Numbered from the stretch's first letter, positions 1 to 8,396 are shown. The stretch: 64,000 bases of DNA from Amycolatopsis mongoliensis (GCF_030285665.1 NZ_CP127295.1:7378001-7442000), one strand, 5' to 3'. The notes: generated from the sequence alone by a model not told the origin. Made by a program: numbers and translations.

Positions 1-1183
1 TGGCCCATTCCGCGGCCAACTCGTTCCGCTGGCGCTCGACGTCCTTCAGTGCGGACGTGATCTCGTCGCGGCGCGTGCCCTGCTCGTCAGTCGCGATCGC
101 CTCGAGGAACGCCGGCTTGTCGAGTTCCTCGAACAGCCGGTCTCGAACGTGTGCTTCGAGCTCAGCGCCCAGGATGCCCACGCACGACTTCCCGCCGTAC
201 TTCGGGTGGCAGAGGTAGTACGGCTTCGGCTCGCGGTTCCGCAGCTGCTTGAGCGAGGCGATCATCCTCGCGCCGCACACGCCGCAGATGGTGAGTCCGC
301 CGGTGAGGAGGTACCGCCGGCCAGCTCGTGAGCCGATGTGGCGGCCGGTGGCGATGGGGTACTCCCGCCCGTCGCTGGTGGTGACATTGCGGTTTTCGGT
401 GAGCCGGAGCTGGCATTCCCGCCATGTGTCCTCGTCGAGGATTGGCGGCCAGTTGCCCTTGCCCACGATGCGGCCGCGATAGACCCGGAAGCCCGCGCTG
501 GTGGGGCTCATGATCACGCGGCGGACGCCCTTGCCTGTCAGCGTGCCGCCATGCGTACCGGTGATCCCGCGCTCCCGCAGAGCAGCGGCGATGTTCTCCA
601 GCGCCCAGCCGCTCAGCAGGCGGTCGGCGGCCCAGCGCAGTGCCTCCGCCCTCGCTGCGTCGAGCTCGTAGGTCTTCTCGCCATCGGCCGTCTTCGCAGC
701 GACGTAGCCGAATCGACGGCCGCCGCCCGGTAGGCCGAGCGCGGCCTTCTCGGCGAGCGTGTCGTTCACGCGCTTCTTGATCTTCCGGACCTCGTCAGCG
801 TTCAAGATCGCCTTTATGCCGGCCGTCGCCTCGCGTACGCGCACGATCCCGTCGCGGTTGGTGTCGAGCTCGTCGATGCCCGCCAATTCCATCGCCGCGG
901 CCAGGACGAACCACTCGACTTCGCGACGTTCGAGGCGGGATTGCTCGACGGCCCAGACGTGAGCGATCTTTCCCTCGTCGAGCCACTGCCGGAATCGCTC
1001 GAACCCTGGGCGGTGGTCGTCGGTCGCGGCGGAGATGCCCTTGTCGGCGAACACCTCGATTGGCGCGCCTGGCCACTTCTTGCCGGCGTACTCGCGACCC
1101 CACCGTTCCTGTGCCTCGACGCCCTCGTAGGACCCGTCTGGGCGAGGGGAGAGGCGGCAGTAGAGCGCAACGTATCTGGTCAC
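1..1183 (-). CDS. Large serine recombinase/integrase (3' end off window)
   Basis: Site-specific recombinase expected to join att sites through a phosphoserine intermediate. The frame opens at GTG 1183 and runs leftward out of the window without a stop (394 codons visible). The N-terminus reads TRYVALYCRLS with Ser12 as likely nucleophile, followed by a second resolvase motif QSRLERREVEWF. A recombinase domain begins near residue 150 (GLPGGGRRFGYV), and a zinc-ribbon lies near residues 298-335 (CGVCGARM, then a second Cys pair in YYLCHPKYGGKSC). Codon use is less GC-biased than its neighbours (AGA, ATA, TTG, CGA appear), which fits a mobile element. It lies directly behind a truncated VOC gene, so it is probably the terminal gene of an integrated phage or AICE-like element extending left of the window. 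Confidence 0.9.
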   Translation of the reverse strand, partial: MTRYVALYCRLSPRPDGSYEGVEAQERWGREYAGKKWPGAPIEVFADKGISAATDDHRPGFERFRQWLDEGKIAHVWAVEQSRLERREVEWFVLAAAMELAGIDELDTNRDGIVRVREATAGIKAILNADEVRKIKKRVNDTLAEKAALGLPGGGRRFGYVAAKTADGEKTYELDAARAEALRWAADRLLSGWALENIAAALRERGITGTHGGTLTGKGVRRVIMSPTSAGFRVYRGRIVGKGNWPPILDEDTWRECQLRLTENRNVTTSDGREYPIATGRHIGSRAGRRYLLTGGLTICGVCGARMIASLKQLRNREPKPYYLCHPKYGGKSCVGILGAELEAHVRDRLFEELDKPAFLEAIATDEQGTRRDEITSALKDVERQRNELAAEWA

Positions 1184-1245
1184 GATCAAGCATCGTGCCC
1201 TAGGTTACGTCTTGACGGCAACTCTCCTCGGGTACCGGCTGGAAC
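1184..1245. other. Probable attachment-site junction of the integrated element
   Basis: Recognisable VOC-family sequence ends around 1235-1240 and the recombinase start lies at 1183. The bases between change character and close the VOC frame with a TAG at 1202-1200. Serine integrases usually lie next to their attachment site, so attL or attR should be within this stretch. The exact core cannot be set without the other end of the element. Confidence 0.55.
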
Positions 1246-1409
1246 AGCAACGCCGGCCCGTCGTCGAGGTCCAGCTGGTGGTAGGTCAGGCCGTGGGAGT
1301 CGGTCCAGGTTCGCGTTTTCCCTTGCCCCAGCGCCTTTTCCCAGAACCCGGCCAGCAGGTCCGGTTGCCGGCAGTCGACCGCGACGGCCAGGATCCGCAT
1401 GGTCGTCAC
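1200..1409 (-). pseudogene. VOC/glyoxalase-like protein, 3' half lost at the integration point
   Basis: N-terminal half of a vicinal-oxygen-chelate protein. From MRILAVAVDCRQPDLLAGFW it follows the family pattern up to FQPVPE near residue 57, then ends after about nine unrelated residues at a TAG. Complete single-domain members are about 115-130 residues; this one has about 69. The likely start is GTG 1409, which overlaps the stop of the upstream gene (GTGA); ATG 1400 is in the same frame. The missing half should lie beyond the left end of the integrated element. The fragment is probably non-functional while the element is inserted. Confidence 0.7.
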
Positions 1410-1804
1410 GCCCGCGTCACCACCCGGTTGATCGCCTCGGCGACCAGGTCCGGTTCGGCGACCGTGACCGTCAGGCCCGGGTGGCGGACCAGGCCCCACG
1501 GGTCGATGCCGGGCACCGGCTCGTGGAACCGCAGGCACACGCCGCCTTCGGTCGTCGTCCCGAAGGTCAGCCCGCGGTCGGCGAGCGACAGCCTGATGCC
1601 CAGACCGCGAAGTGCGCTGTAGGGGCCGCCGGACTCGGCACCGGCGATGTTGCTCAGCGGTGTCGTGACGAGCCACGGCCCGAGCCGGACGCGCAGGCCG
1701 GCGGCGTCGAGTTCGAGCCCGCTGCGCGGACCCAGGGCGCGGCGCAGCCAGGGGAACCGGACGGCGAAGTCCGCGTGCAGCCGGTGGTGCACGACGACCG
1801 TCAT
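1406..1804 (-). CDS. Conserved hypothetical protein (132 aa)
   Basis: I do not recognise a named family. The 132-residue product begins MTVVVHHRLHADFAVRFPWL and has no signal peptide or clear membrane segment. Alternating hydrophobic residues and phrases such as GLRVRLGPWLVTTPLSNI and RHPGLTVTVAEPDLV suggest a small beta-rich, PH-like fold, which is inference only. ATG 1804 overlaps the stop of the DUF4383 gene (ATGA), and its own stop overlaps the GTG of the truncated VOC gene. The three genes therefore form one translationally coupled operon read leftward. Confidence 0.75.
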   Translation of the reverse strand: MTVVVHHRLHADFAVRFPWLRRALGPRSGLELDAAGLRVRLGPWLVTTPLSNIAGAESGGPYSALRGLGIRLSLADRGLTFGTTTEGGVCLRFHEPVPGIDPWGLVRHPGLTVTVAEPDLVAEAINRVVTRA

Positions 1805-2298
1805 GCGCCGGCCCTCCTCGGCGGGGTTTCTCGTTCGCGGTGCATCGGAACCTCCTTGACTCGGTGTTCTGCCCGGCGCGCGGCGGCGCGGGCGCCGAAG
1901 ATCCCCAGCACGAGCCCGGCGACCGCGGTGAGCCCGTGCAGTGCGTTGTCCGCCCAGTTGACGTTGATCGGGTCTTCGGGATTGGTGAACGCCGTCGAGA
2001 GGACGCCGTACGCGGTCATCCCGGCGAAACCCGCGAAGAGGACCCAGCAGTAGATGATCGAGCGGGTGCGCCGCGTCGCGGCGAGCAGCCCGAGCACGCC
2101 GACCGCGGTGTGGACGAGGTCGAGCAGCGGGGTAGCGCCGAAGATCCACACCGTCCGGCCGGTCCCGTGGCCGATCGCCGCCGTTCCCGGTGTCACGAAT
2201 CCGGCGACGCCGAGCGCGAGGTACAGCAGCCCCAGCACGGCCACGGCCGGGCGGAGCCAGGCCGGTCCGCTCCGGGAGCGGGTCTCGGCGGACGTCAT
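1801..2298 (-). CDS. DUF4383 four-helix membrane protein
   Basis: Integral membrane protein of 165 residues with four hydrophobic segments (about residues 15-38, 55-75, 85-105 and 125-145), the layout of the DUF4383 family of actinomycetes. Function unknown. The ATG is chosen because AAGGAGG lies 7 bases upstream; the upstream in-frame extension lacks coding character. It heads a three-gene operon with the hypothetical protein and the VOC remnant. The promoter at 2343-2319 has the sigB-type form, suggesting expression under stress. Confidence 0.88.
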   Translation of the reverse strand: MTSAETRSRSGPAWLRPAVAVLGLLYLALGVAGFVTPGTAAIGHGTGRTVWIFGATPLLDLVHTAVGVLGLLAATRRTRSIIYCWVLFAGFAGMTAYGVLSTAFTNPEDPINVNWADNALHGLTAVAGLVLGIFGARAAARRAEHRVKEVPMHRERETPPRRAGA

Positions 2299-2318
2299 GG
2301 GAGCCTCCTTCGCGGCGG

Positions 2319-2343
2319 ATACCCGTTGTGCCCACGGGGAAAC
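2319..2343 (-). promoter_or_regulatory. SigB-type promoter of the DUF4383 operon
   Basis: On the minus strand GTTT (2343-2340), 15-base spacer, GGGTAT (2324-2319). This is the consensus of sigB/sigF-like factors in actinomycetes. The gene start is 21 bases beyond the -10, leaving room for its AAGGAGG. Confidence 0.7.
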
Positions 2344-2605
2344 GGGCAAGTGGAAGGAGCCGGACGGCGGGCTGGGGGCCGCCGTCCGGCCCGCGGCCGG
2401 GACCCGCGCCGGTCCCTGCAACCAGGACGCGGGCCCCTGGTCTCAGGGGGAACGCCGGTCGTGCCGGTGGCCCGTGCTGGTCACGACTGCGCGCCGCGGC
2501 GAAGCGGCTTCGGCGGGCAATGGCGCCGGAAGGACCACGGGCCTCTCCTCTCGTTCCCGGTCGGCTACCACGCCCACCGGGAACCAAACCCGCGGCCGGG
2601 ACGCG

Positions 2606-2630
2606 GTTCGCTCGCCGGCCCGCCGGGTAA
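2606..2630 (+). promoter_or_regulatory. SigB-type promoter of the FUSC gene
   Basis: GTTC (2606-2609), 15-base spacer, GGGTAA (2625-2630). One base off the GTTT form, with correct spacing. It lies 27 bases before ATG 2658. Confidence 0.6.
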
Positions 2631-2657
2631 ACCGGCGTGGCGAGGACGAGGAGGACG

Positions 2658-3902
2658 ATGGCCGACCACGAGGGGCGGGCGCACCGCGGCCACGCCGGAG
2701 CGAGGACGACCGAGCGGCACCACGGCAAGCGCCGAGCCTTCGGGGTGCGGGTGGGCGACGACGTCAAGCGCGGCCTCGCCGCGGCGTTCGGTCCGGCGGA
2801 CACCGAACGGCACGACCGGTCCCCGGTGGGCTGGCTCGCCCGCGCGGTGCGGGTGCCGGGCCGCGAACGCCGGATCCTCGTCCAGACGGCCAAGGCCACG
2901 CTGGCGGCGACCGCGGCGTGGCTGCTGGCGACGCTGGTGCTGAAGCTGCCGCAGCCGTTCCTGGCCCCGTACGCGGCCATCTTCCTGGTGGAAGCGACCG
3001 TGTACCGGTCGCTGCGCGGGTGGATCCAGCAGGTCGGCTCGGTGGCCACCGGCGTGCTCCTCGCGGCCGTCGCCGGCCAGCTGATCCCGTCGCAGGCGGT
3101 CGCGCTGGCCGTGGTCGTCTTCGTGGGCCTGCTGGCCGGGAACTGGCGGCGCTTCGGGGACTCCGGGGTCTGGGTCGGCGTCACCGGCATGCTGCTGATC
3201 TCCTACGGCACGGCCCGGGACCCGGTGCTGATGGGCGACCGGCTCCTGGAGACGGCGCTGGGCGCGGCGATCGGCGTCGCGGTGAACACGCTGATCTTCC
3301 CGCCGCTCTACGGCGAACGCCTGGCCACGGCGACCGACCGGCTCGCGACCGCGCTGGCGGACCTCCTGGAATCGGTGTCCGACCTGGTCCGCCGCGACGA
3401 CCCGGGGGACCTCGGTGACCTGCTGACGCAGGCCCGGGACACGCGAAGCCAGGTGGTGGCCGCCGAAGAAGCGGCCGGCCTGACGCGGGAAGGGCGGGTG
3501 CTGAACCTGCGCCGCGGCCGCCCGAAGTCCGGGGCGCACCACGAGCGTCCACTTCGGATCCTGATCGCGTTGTGGCCCGCGGTGGCGCAGCTGGTCTCCG
3601 CGGTGCGCACCACGGCGGCCCGGCGGGACCAGCACCCCTTCGAGTACCCCTGGCCGGACGCGCGGGACTCGCTGGCGGACCTGGTGCACCTGCTGGCGGG
3701 TGCCGTCCAGGCGGTGGCGGTGGCGGGTGAGCCGGTCGACCTGGAGGAGTGCCGCGCGCTGCTGGAGAAGCTGGAGGAGCGGCTGGTGACGGCCGAGGGG
3801 GACGGGGTGCCGGCCCGGCTGGGCCTCGGCACGATGACGCTCCCGGCGCGGCTGCTGGTGGAGAAGCTGGAGACCCGCGGAACCCGGCCGGAAGGTCCGT
3901 GA
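2658..3902 (+). CDS. Aromatic-acid exporter family (FUSC/ArAE) membrane protein
   Basis: Inner-membrane protein of 414 residues. About 85 polar residues precede a block of about six hydrophobic helices (roughly residues 85-215; e.g. LAATAAWLLATLVL, LAVVVFVGLLAG), followed by a long cytoplasmic helical tail, the layout of FUSC/ArAE putative exporters. Substrate unknown. ATG 2658 is chosen because GAGGAGG precedes it by about 5 bases; the in-frame GTG 2637 lacks an RBS and sits too close to the sigB-type promoter. The TGA stop lies inside a perfect 48-bp palindrome. Confidence 0.82.
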   Translation: MADHEGRAHRGHAGARTTERHHGKRRAFGVRVGDDVKRGLAAAFGPADTERHDRSPVGWLARAVRVPGRERRILVQTAKATLAATAAWLLATLVLKLPQPFLAPYAAIFLVEATVYRSLRGWIQQVGSVATGVLLAAVAGQLIPSQAVALAVVVFVGLLAGNWRRFGDSGVWVGVTGMLLISYGTARDPVLMGDRLLETALGAAIGVAVNTLIFPPLYGERLATATDRLATALADLLESVSDLVRRDDPGDLGDLLTQARDTRSQVVAAEEAAGLTREGRVLNLRRGRPKSGAHHERPLRILIALWPAVAQLVSAVRTTAARRDQHPFEYPWPDARDSLADLVHLLAGAVQAVAVAGEPVDLEECRALLEKLEERLVTAEGDGVPARLGLGTMTLPARLLVEKLETRGTRPEGP

Positions 3903-3931
3903 ACAGGCCTGTTCACGGACCTTCCGGCCGG
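3884..3931. repeat. Perfect 48-bp gene-end palindrome
   Basis: Every base from 3884 to 3931 pairs about the centre 3907/3908; the core reads GTGAACAGGCCTGTTCAC. It contains the TGA stop of the FUSC gene (3900-3902) and lies between convergent genes. No T-tract follows on either strand. A bidirectional terminator is likely. It is related by its CGTGAA arms to other gene-end palindromes in the window. Confidence 0.85.
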
Positions 3932-3953
3932 CCGCGGTGCTGGAGTGCCCGGC

Positions 3954-4139
3954 TTACGGGACCGCGACCGCCTCGGCCGCGGCCTCCGAACGGTGGCGGC
4001 GGCAGGCCGTGCACACCATCGTCTGGCCCAGCAAGGTGCCGTCGCCGGCGACCAGCCGGGCGACGTGCAGCGCGGGCAGCCCGCACTCCTCGCACGAGAT
4101 GGGCTTGCTGTCGCGGCTGATCAGCACTCGGTTCGGCAT
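3954..4139 (-). CDS. Small zinc-ribbon-like protein (61 aa)
   Basis: 61-residue protein with two Cys pairs spaced for one zinc ion: CEEC near residues 16-19 and CTAC near 43-46. The start MPNRVLISRDSK is preceded by a purine-rich GGGGG stretch. Such short C4 proteins are common hypotheticals in actinomycetes; the role is unknown. It is convergent with the FUSC gene across the 48-bp palindrome. Confidence 0.7.
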   Translation of the reverse strand: MPNRVLISRDSKPISCEECGLPALHVARLVAGDGTLLGQTMVCTACRRHRSEAAAEAVAVP

Positions 4140-4229
4140 GGTGCCCCCTGACTGTGGTCGGTCCCGACCGCTTACCCCGTGGCCCGCGCCACACTCGTCC
4201 GGAGCAATCGCATCACTCGAAAGGAGTAG

Positions 4230-4835
4230 TCAGGACGCCGGGTACGGCTTCGCTCCGAGCAGGTTCGCCAGGTGGACGGCGTTGCGGACCAGCGTCGCGT
4301 TCGCCGAGGCCACGGCCTTCGGCGTCTCGGCGAGGTCCTGGTAGTCGCCGCCTTGCATGGCTTCGCCGTTCCAGTACGTGCCGCCCTGCGCGGGCACCGT
4401 GAAGCCGATGTCGTCCAGCGCCTGGAACAGGTCCGCGATGATCTTGTGGGCGCCGTCCTCGTTGCCCACCACCGCCGCGACCGCGACCTTGCCGACCATC
4501 GCCGGCCGGCCCTCTTCGTCCGTTTCGGACAGTTCCGCGTCCAGCCGTTCCAGGACGCGCTGGGCGACACTCGACATGTGGCCGACCCACGTCGGGGTGG
4601 CGACCAGCAGGATGTCCGCGGCGACGAGCTTGCGGCGGATCTCCGGCCATGCGTCGCCCGCCCCCATGTCGGTTTCGACGCCCGGGTGGACGTCGTGGTC
4701 GACGACGCGGACCACCTCGCCCGTGACACCCTGCTCGGCGAAGAGGTCGAGCAGCTGGCGTGCGATGAGGTCGCTGCTCGACTTCGCGGGCGACGGCTTG
4801 AGCGTGCAGGTCAGTGCGAGGACGCGCAGGGTCAT
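4230..4835 (-). CDS. NADPH-dependent FMN reductase / flavodoxin-like protein
   Basis: 201-residue cytoplasmic flavoprotein of the FMN-reductase/flavodoxin superfamily, expected to use NAD(P)H to reduce FMN or quinone-like acceptors. Visible features are the N-terminal beta strand MTLRVLALTCTLKPSPAKSSS (phosphate-binding loop type), ATPTWVGHMSS near residue 80 (flavin loop) and VVGNEDGAHK near residue 125. It has its own sigB-type promoter about 65 bases upstream (4925-4901), after the glycosyltransferase gene, so it is probably transcribed alone under stress. Confidence 0.85.
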   Translation of the reverse strand: MTLRVLALTCTLKPSPAKSSSDLIARQLLDLFAEQGVTGEVVRVVDHDVHPGVETDMGAGDAWPEIRRKLVAADILLVATPTWVGHMSSVAQRVLERLDAELSETDEEGRPAMVGKVAVAAVVGNEDGAHKIIADLFQALDDIGFTVPAQGGTYWNGEAMQGGDYQDLAETPKAVASANATLVRNAVHLANLLGAKPYPAS

Positions 4836-4900
4836 GACTGCCTCCGTGGGTGCGGGTCGGCGCCGGTGCGGGGCGTCCGCGGATCCGCCGTGCCGGTCGG

Positions 4901-4925
4901 CTACCCGGCCCCGGTGGGCGCAAAC
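4901..4925 (-). promoter_or_regulatory. SigB-type promoter of the FMN reductase gene
   Basis: Minus strand GTTT (4925-4922), 15-base spacer, GGGTAG (4906-4901), located in the gap between the glycosyltransferase stop and the FMN reductase start. Confidence 0.7.
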
Positions 4926-4929
4926 CGGG

Positions 4930-6138
4930 TCAGCGGGCCTCCGCCGTCACCGCGGTTTCCGGCACCAGCTTGTGGTAGGCGCGCAGCGTGTCGGCGGCGA
5001 CGCGGTCCCACGAGTAGCGGACCTCCGCCCGGTCGTGGCCCGCGGAGCCGTACGCCTGGCAGAGCGCGGGGTCGTCGAGCAGCCGCCGGACCCGCGAGAC
5101 GAGTTCCTTCGGCTGCCGCGGCCGGACCAGCAGCCCGGTGACCCCGTCGACGACGGTGTCGGTCAGCCCGCCCACCGCCGTCGCGACCACCGGGACACCG
5201 CAGGCCATCGCCTCCAGGGGCACGATCCCGAACGGCTCGTACCACGGCGTGCACACGACGACGTCGGCCGAGCGCAGCAGGGCGGGCAGGTCCTCGCGGG
5301 ACACCCGGCCGGGCCACCGGACGCGGTCGCCGACGCCCAGCCGGCCGGCCAGCTCCCGCAGCCGCCTCGCCTCGGGGTCCTGCGGCAGGCGGTCGCGCCC
5401 GGGACCGCCCGCGATCACCAGCTCGGTGTCCGGCAGCTGGGTGAGCGCGGTGATCGCGACGTCGAACCCCTTGCGCGGCACCAGCCGGCCCACGGTCACC
5501 AGCCGGTGGCGTTCGCGGCGGCGGGCCGCCGGCCCGTCCGTGGTGAACCGCCCGAGGTCGACGCCGCACGGCACGATCGAGATCCGCGACCGCGGCACGC
5601 CGAGGCGCGCCAGCTCGAACACCTCGTCGGAGCTGGTGGCGATCACGCGCCCGGCCTGCCGCGCGATGATCCGCTCCAGCCGGATCCGGTCGGCCGGGCT
5701 GGTGTCCCGCTCGCCCTGGTGGCGCTTCTCGACCACGCCGAGGGTGTGGAAGGTCTGCGCGACCGGCGTCCCGGTCGCGCTCGCGGCGAGGACGGTCGCG
5801 AGACCGGACATCCAGGAGTGCGCGTGCGCGACGTCCGGCCGGTCGCCGGCCCAGCGGTCCCGCAGGAAGCTGCCGAACTCGCCCATGTGGGGCAGGAGGT
5901 GGTCCTTCGGCTCCTTGCGCGGCGGCCCGGCGGGCACGGACACGACCCGGTACCCCTGCGGAGCCCGGACTTCGGGCGGCTCGTCACGGCTCTCGCGGCG
6001 CGTGTGGACGGTGACGTCGTGGCCGGCGCGCGTGAGCGCCGCCGACAGCTCGGCGACGTGCACGTTCTGTCCGCCGGCGTCGGTTCCGCCCGGTGCCGCC
6101 AAGGGGTTGGCGTGCTCGGACACCATCGCGATCTTCAT
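4930..6138 (-). CDS. GT4-family glycosyltransferase
   Basis: 402-residue GT-B glycosyltransferase using a nucleotide-sugar donor; acceptor unknown. The start [25 protein letters not shown] is typical of the MshA/sucrose-synthase-like branch (glycine-rich loop near residues 15-25). The C-terminal donor domain has [14 protein letters not shown] near 230 and the E-x7-E motif in [19 protein letters not shown] near 320-335. ATG 6138 is chosen because homology-like sequence starts there; the longer upstream frame is low-complexity. No clear sigB-type promoter is seen upstream. Confidence 0.88.
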   Translation of the reverse strand: MKIAMVSEHANPLAAPGGTDAGGQNVHVAELSAALTRAGHDVTVHTRRESRDEPPEVRAPQGYRVVSVPAGPPRKEPKDHLLPHMGEFGSFLRDRWAGDRPDVAHAHSWMSGLATVLAASATGTPVAQTFHTLGVVEKRHQGERDTSPADRIRLERIIARQAGRVIATSSDEVFELARLGVPRSRISIVPCGVDLGRFTTDGPAARRRERHRLVTVGRLVPRKGFDVAITALTQLPDTELVIAGGPGRDRLPQDPEARRLRELAGRLGVGDRVRWPGRVSREDLPALLRSADVVVCTPWYEPFGIVPLEAMACGVPVVATAVGGLTDTVVDGVTGLLVRPRQPKELVSRVRRLLDDPALCQAYGSAGHDRAEVRYSWDRVAADTLRAYHKLVPETAVTAEAR

Positions 6139-6469
6139 CGGTGGGGCGTTCCCTTCGGGTTCAGCGGACCGTCGCGGCGAGGAGGGGGCCGCGAGGGGTG
6201 GGGAAGGCGCCCGGCCTGGGGTTCGAGGCGGTGCGACGCCTCCAAAAGGGACGGTGCGAGCCGGTCCGGCCGGCGATGCGCAGGTGGCGGTGGACGTCGC
6301 CGGCGCACCGCGTGCCCCCGGCGCCGTGCGCGCGCCAGCGCAGTAGTCTCGGGCGCCGGGCACCGGGATCGGTCATGACCTCCTGGTTTCCCGGACAACG
6401 CCCGTTAAACGTGCCCCGGTGCGGGGTACCCGGCTCACGGCGCTCGCGTCGACGAAGGGACGGCCTTCC
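6139..6469. other. Divergent intergenic region, 331 bp
   Basis: Separates the leftward glycosyltransferase from the rightward DUF47-pit operon. Apart from the rightward promoter at 6404-6429 I see no gene; the open frames are Arg/Pro-rich shadows. Confidence 0.55.
6404..6429 (+). promoter_or_regulatory. Candidate sigB-type promoter of the DUF47-pit operon
   Basis: GTTA (6404-6407), 16-base spacer, GGGTAC (6424-6429), 40 bases before ATG 6470. The -35 is one base off the consensus. Confidence 0.5.
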
Positions 6470-7084
6470 ATGCGGTTCACCCCACGGGGTACCCGGTTCT
6501 TCGACCTGCTCACGGACGCGGCGAGAAACCTGGTGACCGCCACCGCGGTGCTGCGCGACCTCATCGCCGCGGAGCCCGGGGAGAGGGAGCCGCTCGCGAA
6601 GCGCCTGCACGAGGTCGAGCACCACGGCGACGAGCTGATGCACACGATCATGGTGGAGCTGAACAGCTCGTTCGTGACGCCGTTCGACCGTGAGGACATC
6701 CAGGCGCTGGCCGGCAAGATCGACGACGTGCTCGACTTCATGGACACCGCGGCGGACCTGGCCGTGCTGTACCGCATCGAAGCGTTCCCGCCCGGGACCG
6801 ACGTGCTGGTCCGGGTGCTTTCGCGGGCCGCGGAGCTGACCGCGGAGTCGATGCCGGGGCTGGCGAAGGTGGGGGAGCTCGAGCCGTACTGGATCGAGAT
6901 CAACGAGCTGGAGAACGAAGCCGACCGGATCTACCGGCGGATGCTGGCCCACCTGTTCGAGCCCGGCGGGGACGCCCTGGAAGTGCTGAAGACCAAGGAG
7001 GTCGTCGAGCAGTTCGAGCTGGCGGCCGACGCGTTCGAGCACGTCGCCGACGTGGTACAGACCATCGCCGTCAAGGAGTCCTGA
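6470..7084 (+). CDS. DUF47/PhoU-like protein, Pit accessory
   Basis: 204-residue all-helical cytoplasmic protein of the DUF47 (PhoU-like) family, which is regularly encoded beside Pit phosphate transporters and thought to modulate them. The helices carry acidic/histidine metal-binding patterns (EVEHHGDELMH near residue 50, ELENEADRIYRRM near 150). ATG 6470 matches the family N-terminus (MRFTPRGTRFFDLL). Its TGA is followed immediately by the GTG of the transporter gene, so the two are coupled. Confidence 0.88.
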   Translation: MRFTPRGTRFFDLLTDAARNLVTATAVLRDLIAAEPGEREPLAKRLHEVEHHGDELMHTIMVELNSSFVTPFDREDIQALAGKIDDVLDFMDTAADLAVLYRIEAFPPGTDVLVRVLSRAAELTAESMPGLAKVGELEPYWIEINELENEADRIYRRMLAHLFEPGGDALEVLKTKEVVEQFELAADAFEHVADVVQTIAVKES

Positions 7085-8080
7085 GTGACGGGCACGGCCG
7101 CCCTGGTCGTCGTGATCGTCCTGACGCTCTTCTTCGACTACACCAACGGGTTCCACGACGCGGCCAACGCGATCGCGAGCGCGGTCTCGACGCGGGCGCT
7201 GACCCTGCGCGCGGCGCTGCTGCTGGCGGCGGTGATGAACCTGGCGGGCGCGCTGCTGTCCACCGGCATCGCCGCGACGGTGGCCAAGGGCATCATCGAC
7301 GTCCCGGCCGGCCCGGACGCGCTCACCGTCGTGTTCGCCGCGCTCGCCGGGGCGATCACCTGGAACCTGACCACCTGGTACTTCGGGCTGCCCTCGTCGT
7401 CCTCGCACTCGCTGATCGGCGGGATGGTCGGCGCGGCGCTGGCCGCCGCGAGCACCGTGCACTGGGCCGGGATCGGCGAGAAGGTGCTGATCCCGATGGT
7501 CGCGTCCCCGCTGCTCGGGCTGGGCCTGGGCTACTTCGCGATGGTCGCGGCGCTGTGGCTGCTGCGCCGCGCCAACCCGCACCGCAGCGGCCGGGTGTTC
7601 CGCCGGTTCCAGATCCTCTCGGCCTCGGCGCTCGCCCTCGGCCACGGTCTCCAGGACGCGCAGAAGGGCATGGGCGTGATCGTCCTGGCGCTGGTGGCGG
7701 CGGGGGAGCAGACGACGTTCGCGGTGCCGTTGTGGGTGACGCTGCTGTGCGCGGCGGCCTTGTCGCTGGGCACGTATTCGGGCGGCCTCCGGATCATGCG
7801 GACCCTGGGGCGGCGGGTGTTCCCGCTGGACCCGCCGCACGGCTTCGTCGCGGAGTCGGTGGCCTCGTCGGTGCTGTACGTGACGGCGTTCGCGGTGAAG
7901 GCCCCGATCTCGACGACCCACGTGATCACGGCGGCGATCATGGGCGTGGGCGCGACCCGGCGGCTGTCGGCGGTGCGGTGGGGGATCGCGCGCGACATCG
8001 TGCTGGGCTGGGTCCTGACCTTCCCGGCCGCGGCGGCGGTGGCGGCCGCGGTGTACCTGGTGGCCGACGCGCTCACCTGA
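7085..8080 (+). CDS. pit: Inorganic phosphate transporter, PiT family
   Basis: 331-residue low-affinity phosphate/metal symporter of the cytoplasmic membrane. The duplicated PiT signature is visible: FDYTNGFHDAANAIAS in the first helix pair and, in the second half, KAPISTTHVITAAIMGVGA, with PSSSSHSLIGG between them. About ten hydrophobic segments. It begins at GTG 7085, directly after the stop of the DUF47 gene. Two palindromic repeats follow the stop, probably ending the operon. Confidence 0.93.
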   Translation: MTGTAALVVVIVLTLFFDYTNGFHDAANAIASAVSTRALTLRAALLLAAVMNLAGALLSTGIAATVAKGIIDVPAGPDALTVVFAALAGAITWNLTTWYFGLPSSSSHSLIGGMVGAALAAASTVHWAGIGEKVLIPMVASPLLGLGLGYFAMVAALWLLRRANPHRSGRVFRRFQILSASALALGHGLQDAQKGMGVIVLALVAAGEQTTFAVPLWVTLLCAAALSLGTYSGGLRIMRTLGRRVFPLDPPHGFVAESVASSVLYVTAFAVKAPISTTHVITAAIMGVGATRRLSAVRWGIARDIVLGWVLTFPAAAAVAAAVYLVADALT

Positions 8081-8094
8081 GCCGGTTCGGCGCT

Positions 8095-8143
8095 GTCTTG
8101 AATGACTCATTCAAGACGTCTGGTGACTTGAATGAGTCATTCA
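8095..8143. repeat. Gene-end palindrome pair (TGAATGASTCATTCA type)
   Basis: First copy 8095-8117 has 11-bp arms (GTCTTGAATGA) around a central C. Second copy 8129-8143 is the 15-bp core with a central G. The pair can also fold on itself as one longer hairpin. It starts 15 bases after the pit stop. Confidence 0.8.
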
Positions 8144-8291
8144 GGGCGTCCGGCTGCCGGACGTGCGGACCTGAGTCGCGCTGGCCGCGGTGGTGAGCGA
8201 CTCTCTCGTGCCGTTGCGTTGCTCTGGTGAGGTCGGCCGTCTCGCGGGCTGGTGCGGGGGTGCGGTAGATGATCGGGTTGCGGCGATGTCT

Positions 8292-8336
8292 TGAATGACT
8301 CATTCACGTCCTCTGGCGACTTGAATGACTCATTCA
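8292..8336. repeat. Second gene-end palindrome pair, same core
   Basis: Two 15-bp cores TGAATGACTCATTCA at 8292-8306 and 8322-8336, 30 bp apart, repeating the arrangement at 8095-8143. Having two pairs in one gap suggests duplication of a roughly 195-bp unit or repeated insertion. Confidence 0.8.
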
Positions 8337-8371
8337 GGTCACCGGCCGCCGGACACGCTGACCTCAGCCGC

Positions 8372-8396
8372 GTTTGCCACCTCCTCCTGCGGGAAA
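8372..8396 (+). promoter_or_regulatory. SigB-type promoter of the Zn-dehydrogenase gene
   Basis: GTTT (8372-8375), 15-base spacer, GGGAAA (8391-8396). The -10 departs from GGGTA at one base. The start codon is 37 bases downstream. Confidence 0.5.

Larger units (their letters stand above)
2299..2657. other. Divergent intergenic region, 359 bp
   Basis: No credible coding sequence is seen on either strand. It holds the leftward promoter of the DUF4383 operon (2343-2319) and the rightward promoter of the FUSC gene (2606-2630). Roughly 260 bp between them remain unexplained. Confidence 0.6.

Noticed and set aside
1406..3190. 594-aa minus-strand frame opposite FUSC and DUF4383
   Set aside because: Low-complexity Arg/Pro/Ser sequence until the 132-aa gene starting at 1804; the rest is antisense to the membrane-protein genes.
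6139..6469. Candidate small gene upstream of the DUF47 gene
   Set aside because: Frames on both strands are Arg/Pro-rich without a start/RBS pair; only a promoter is supportable.
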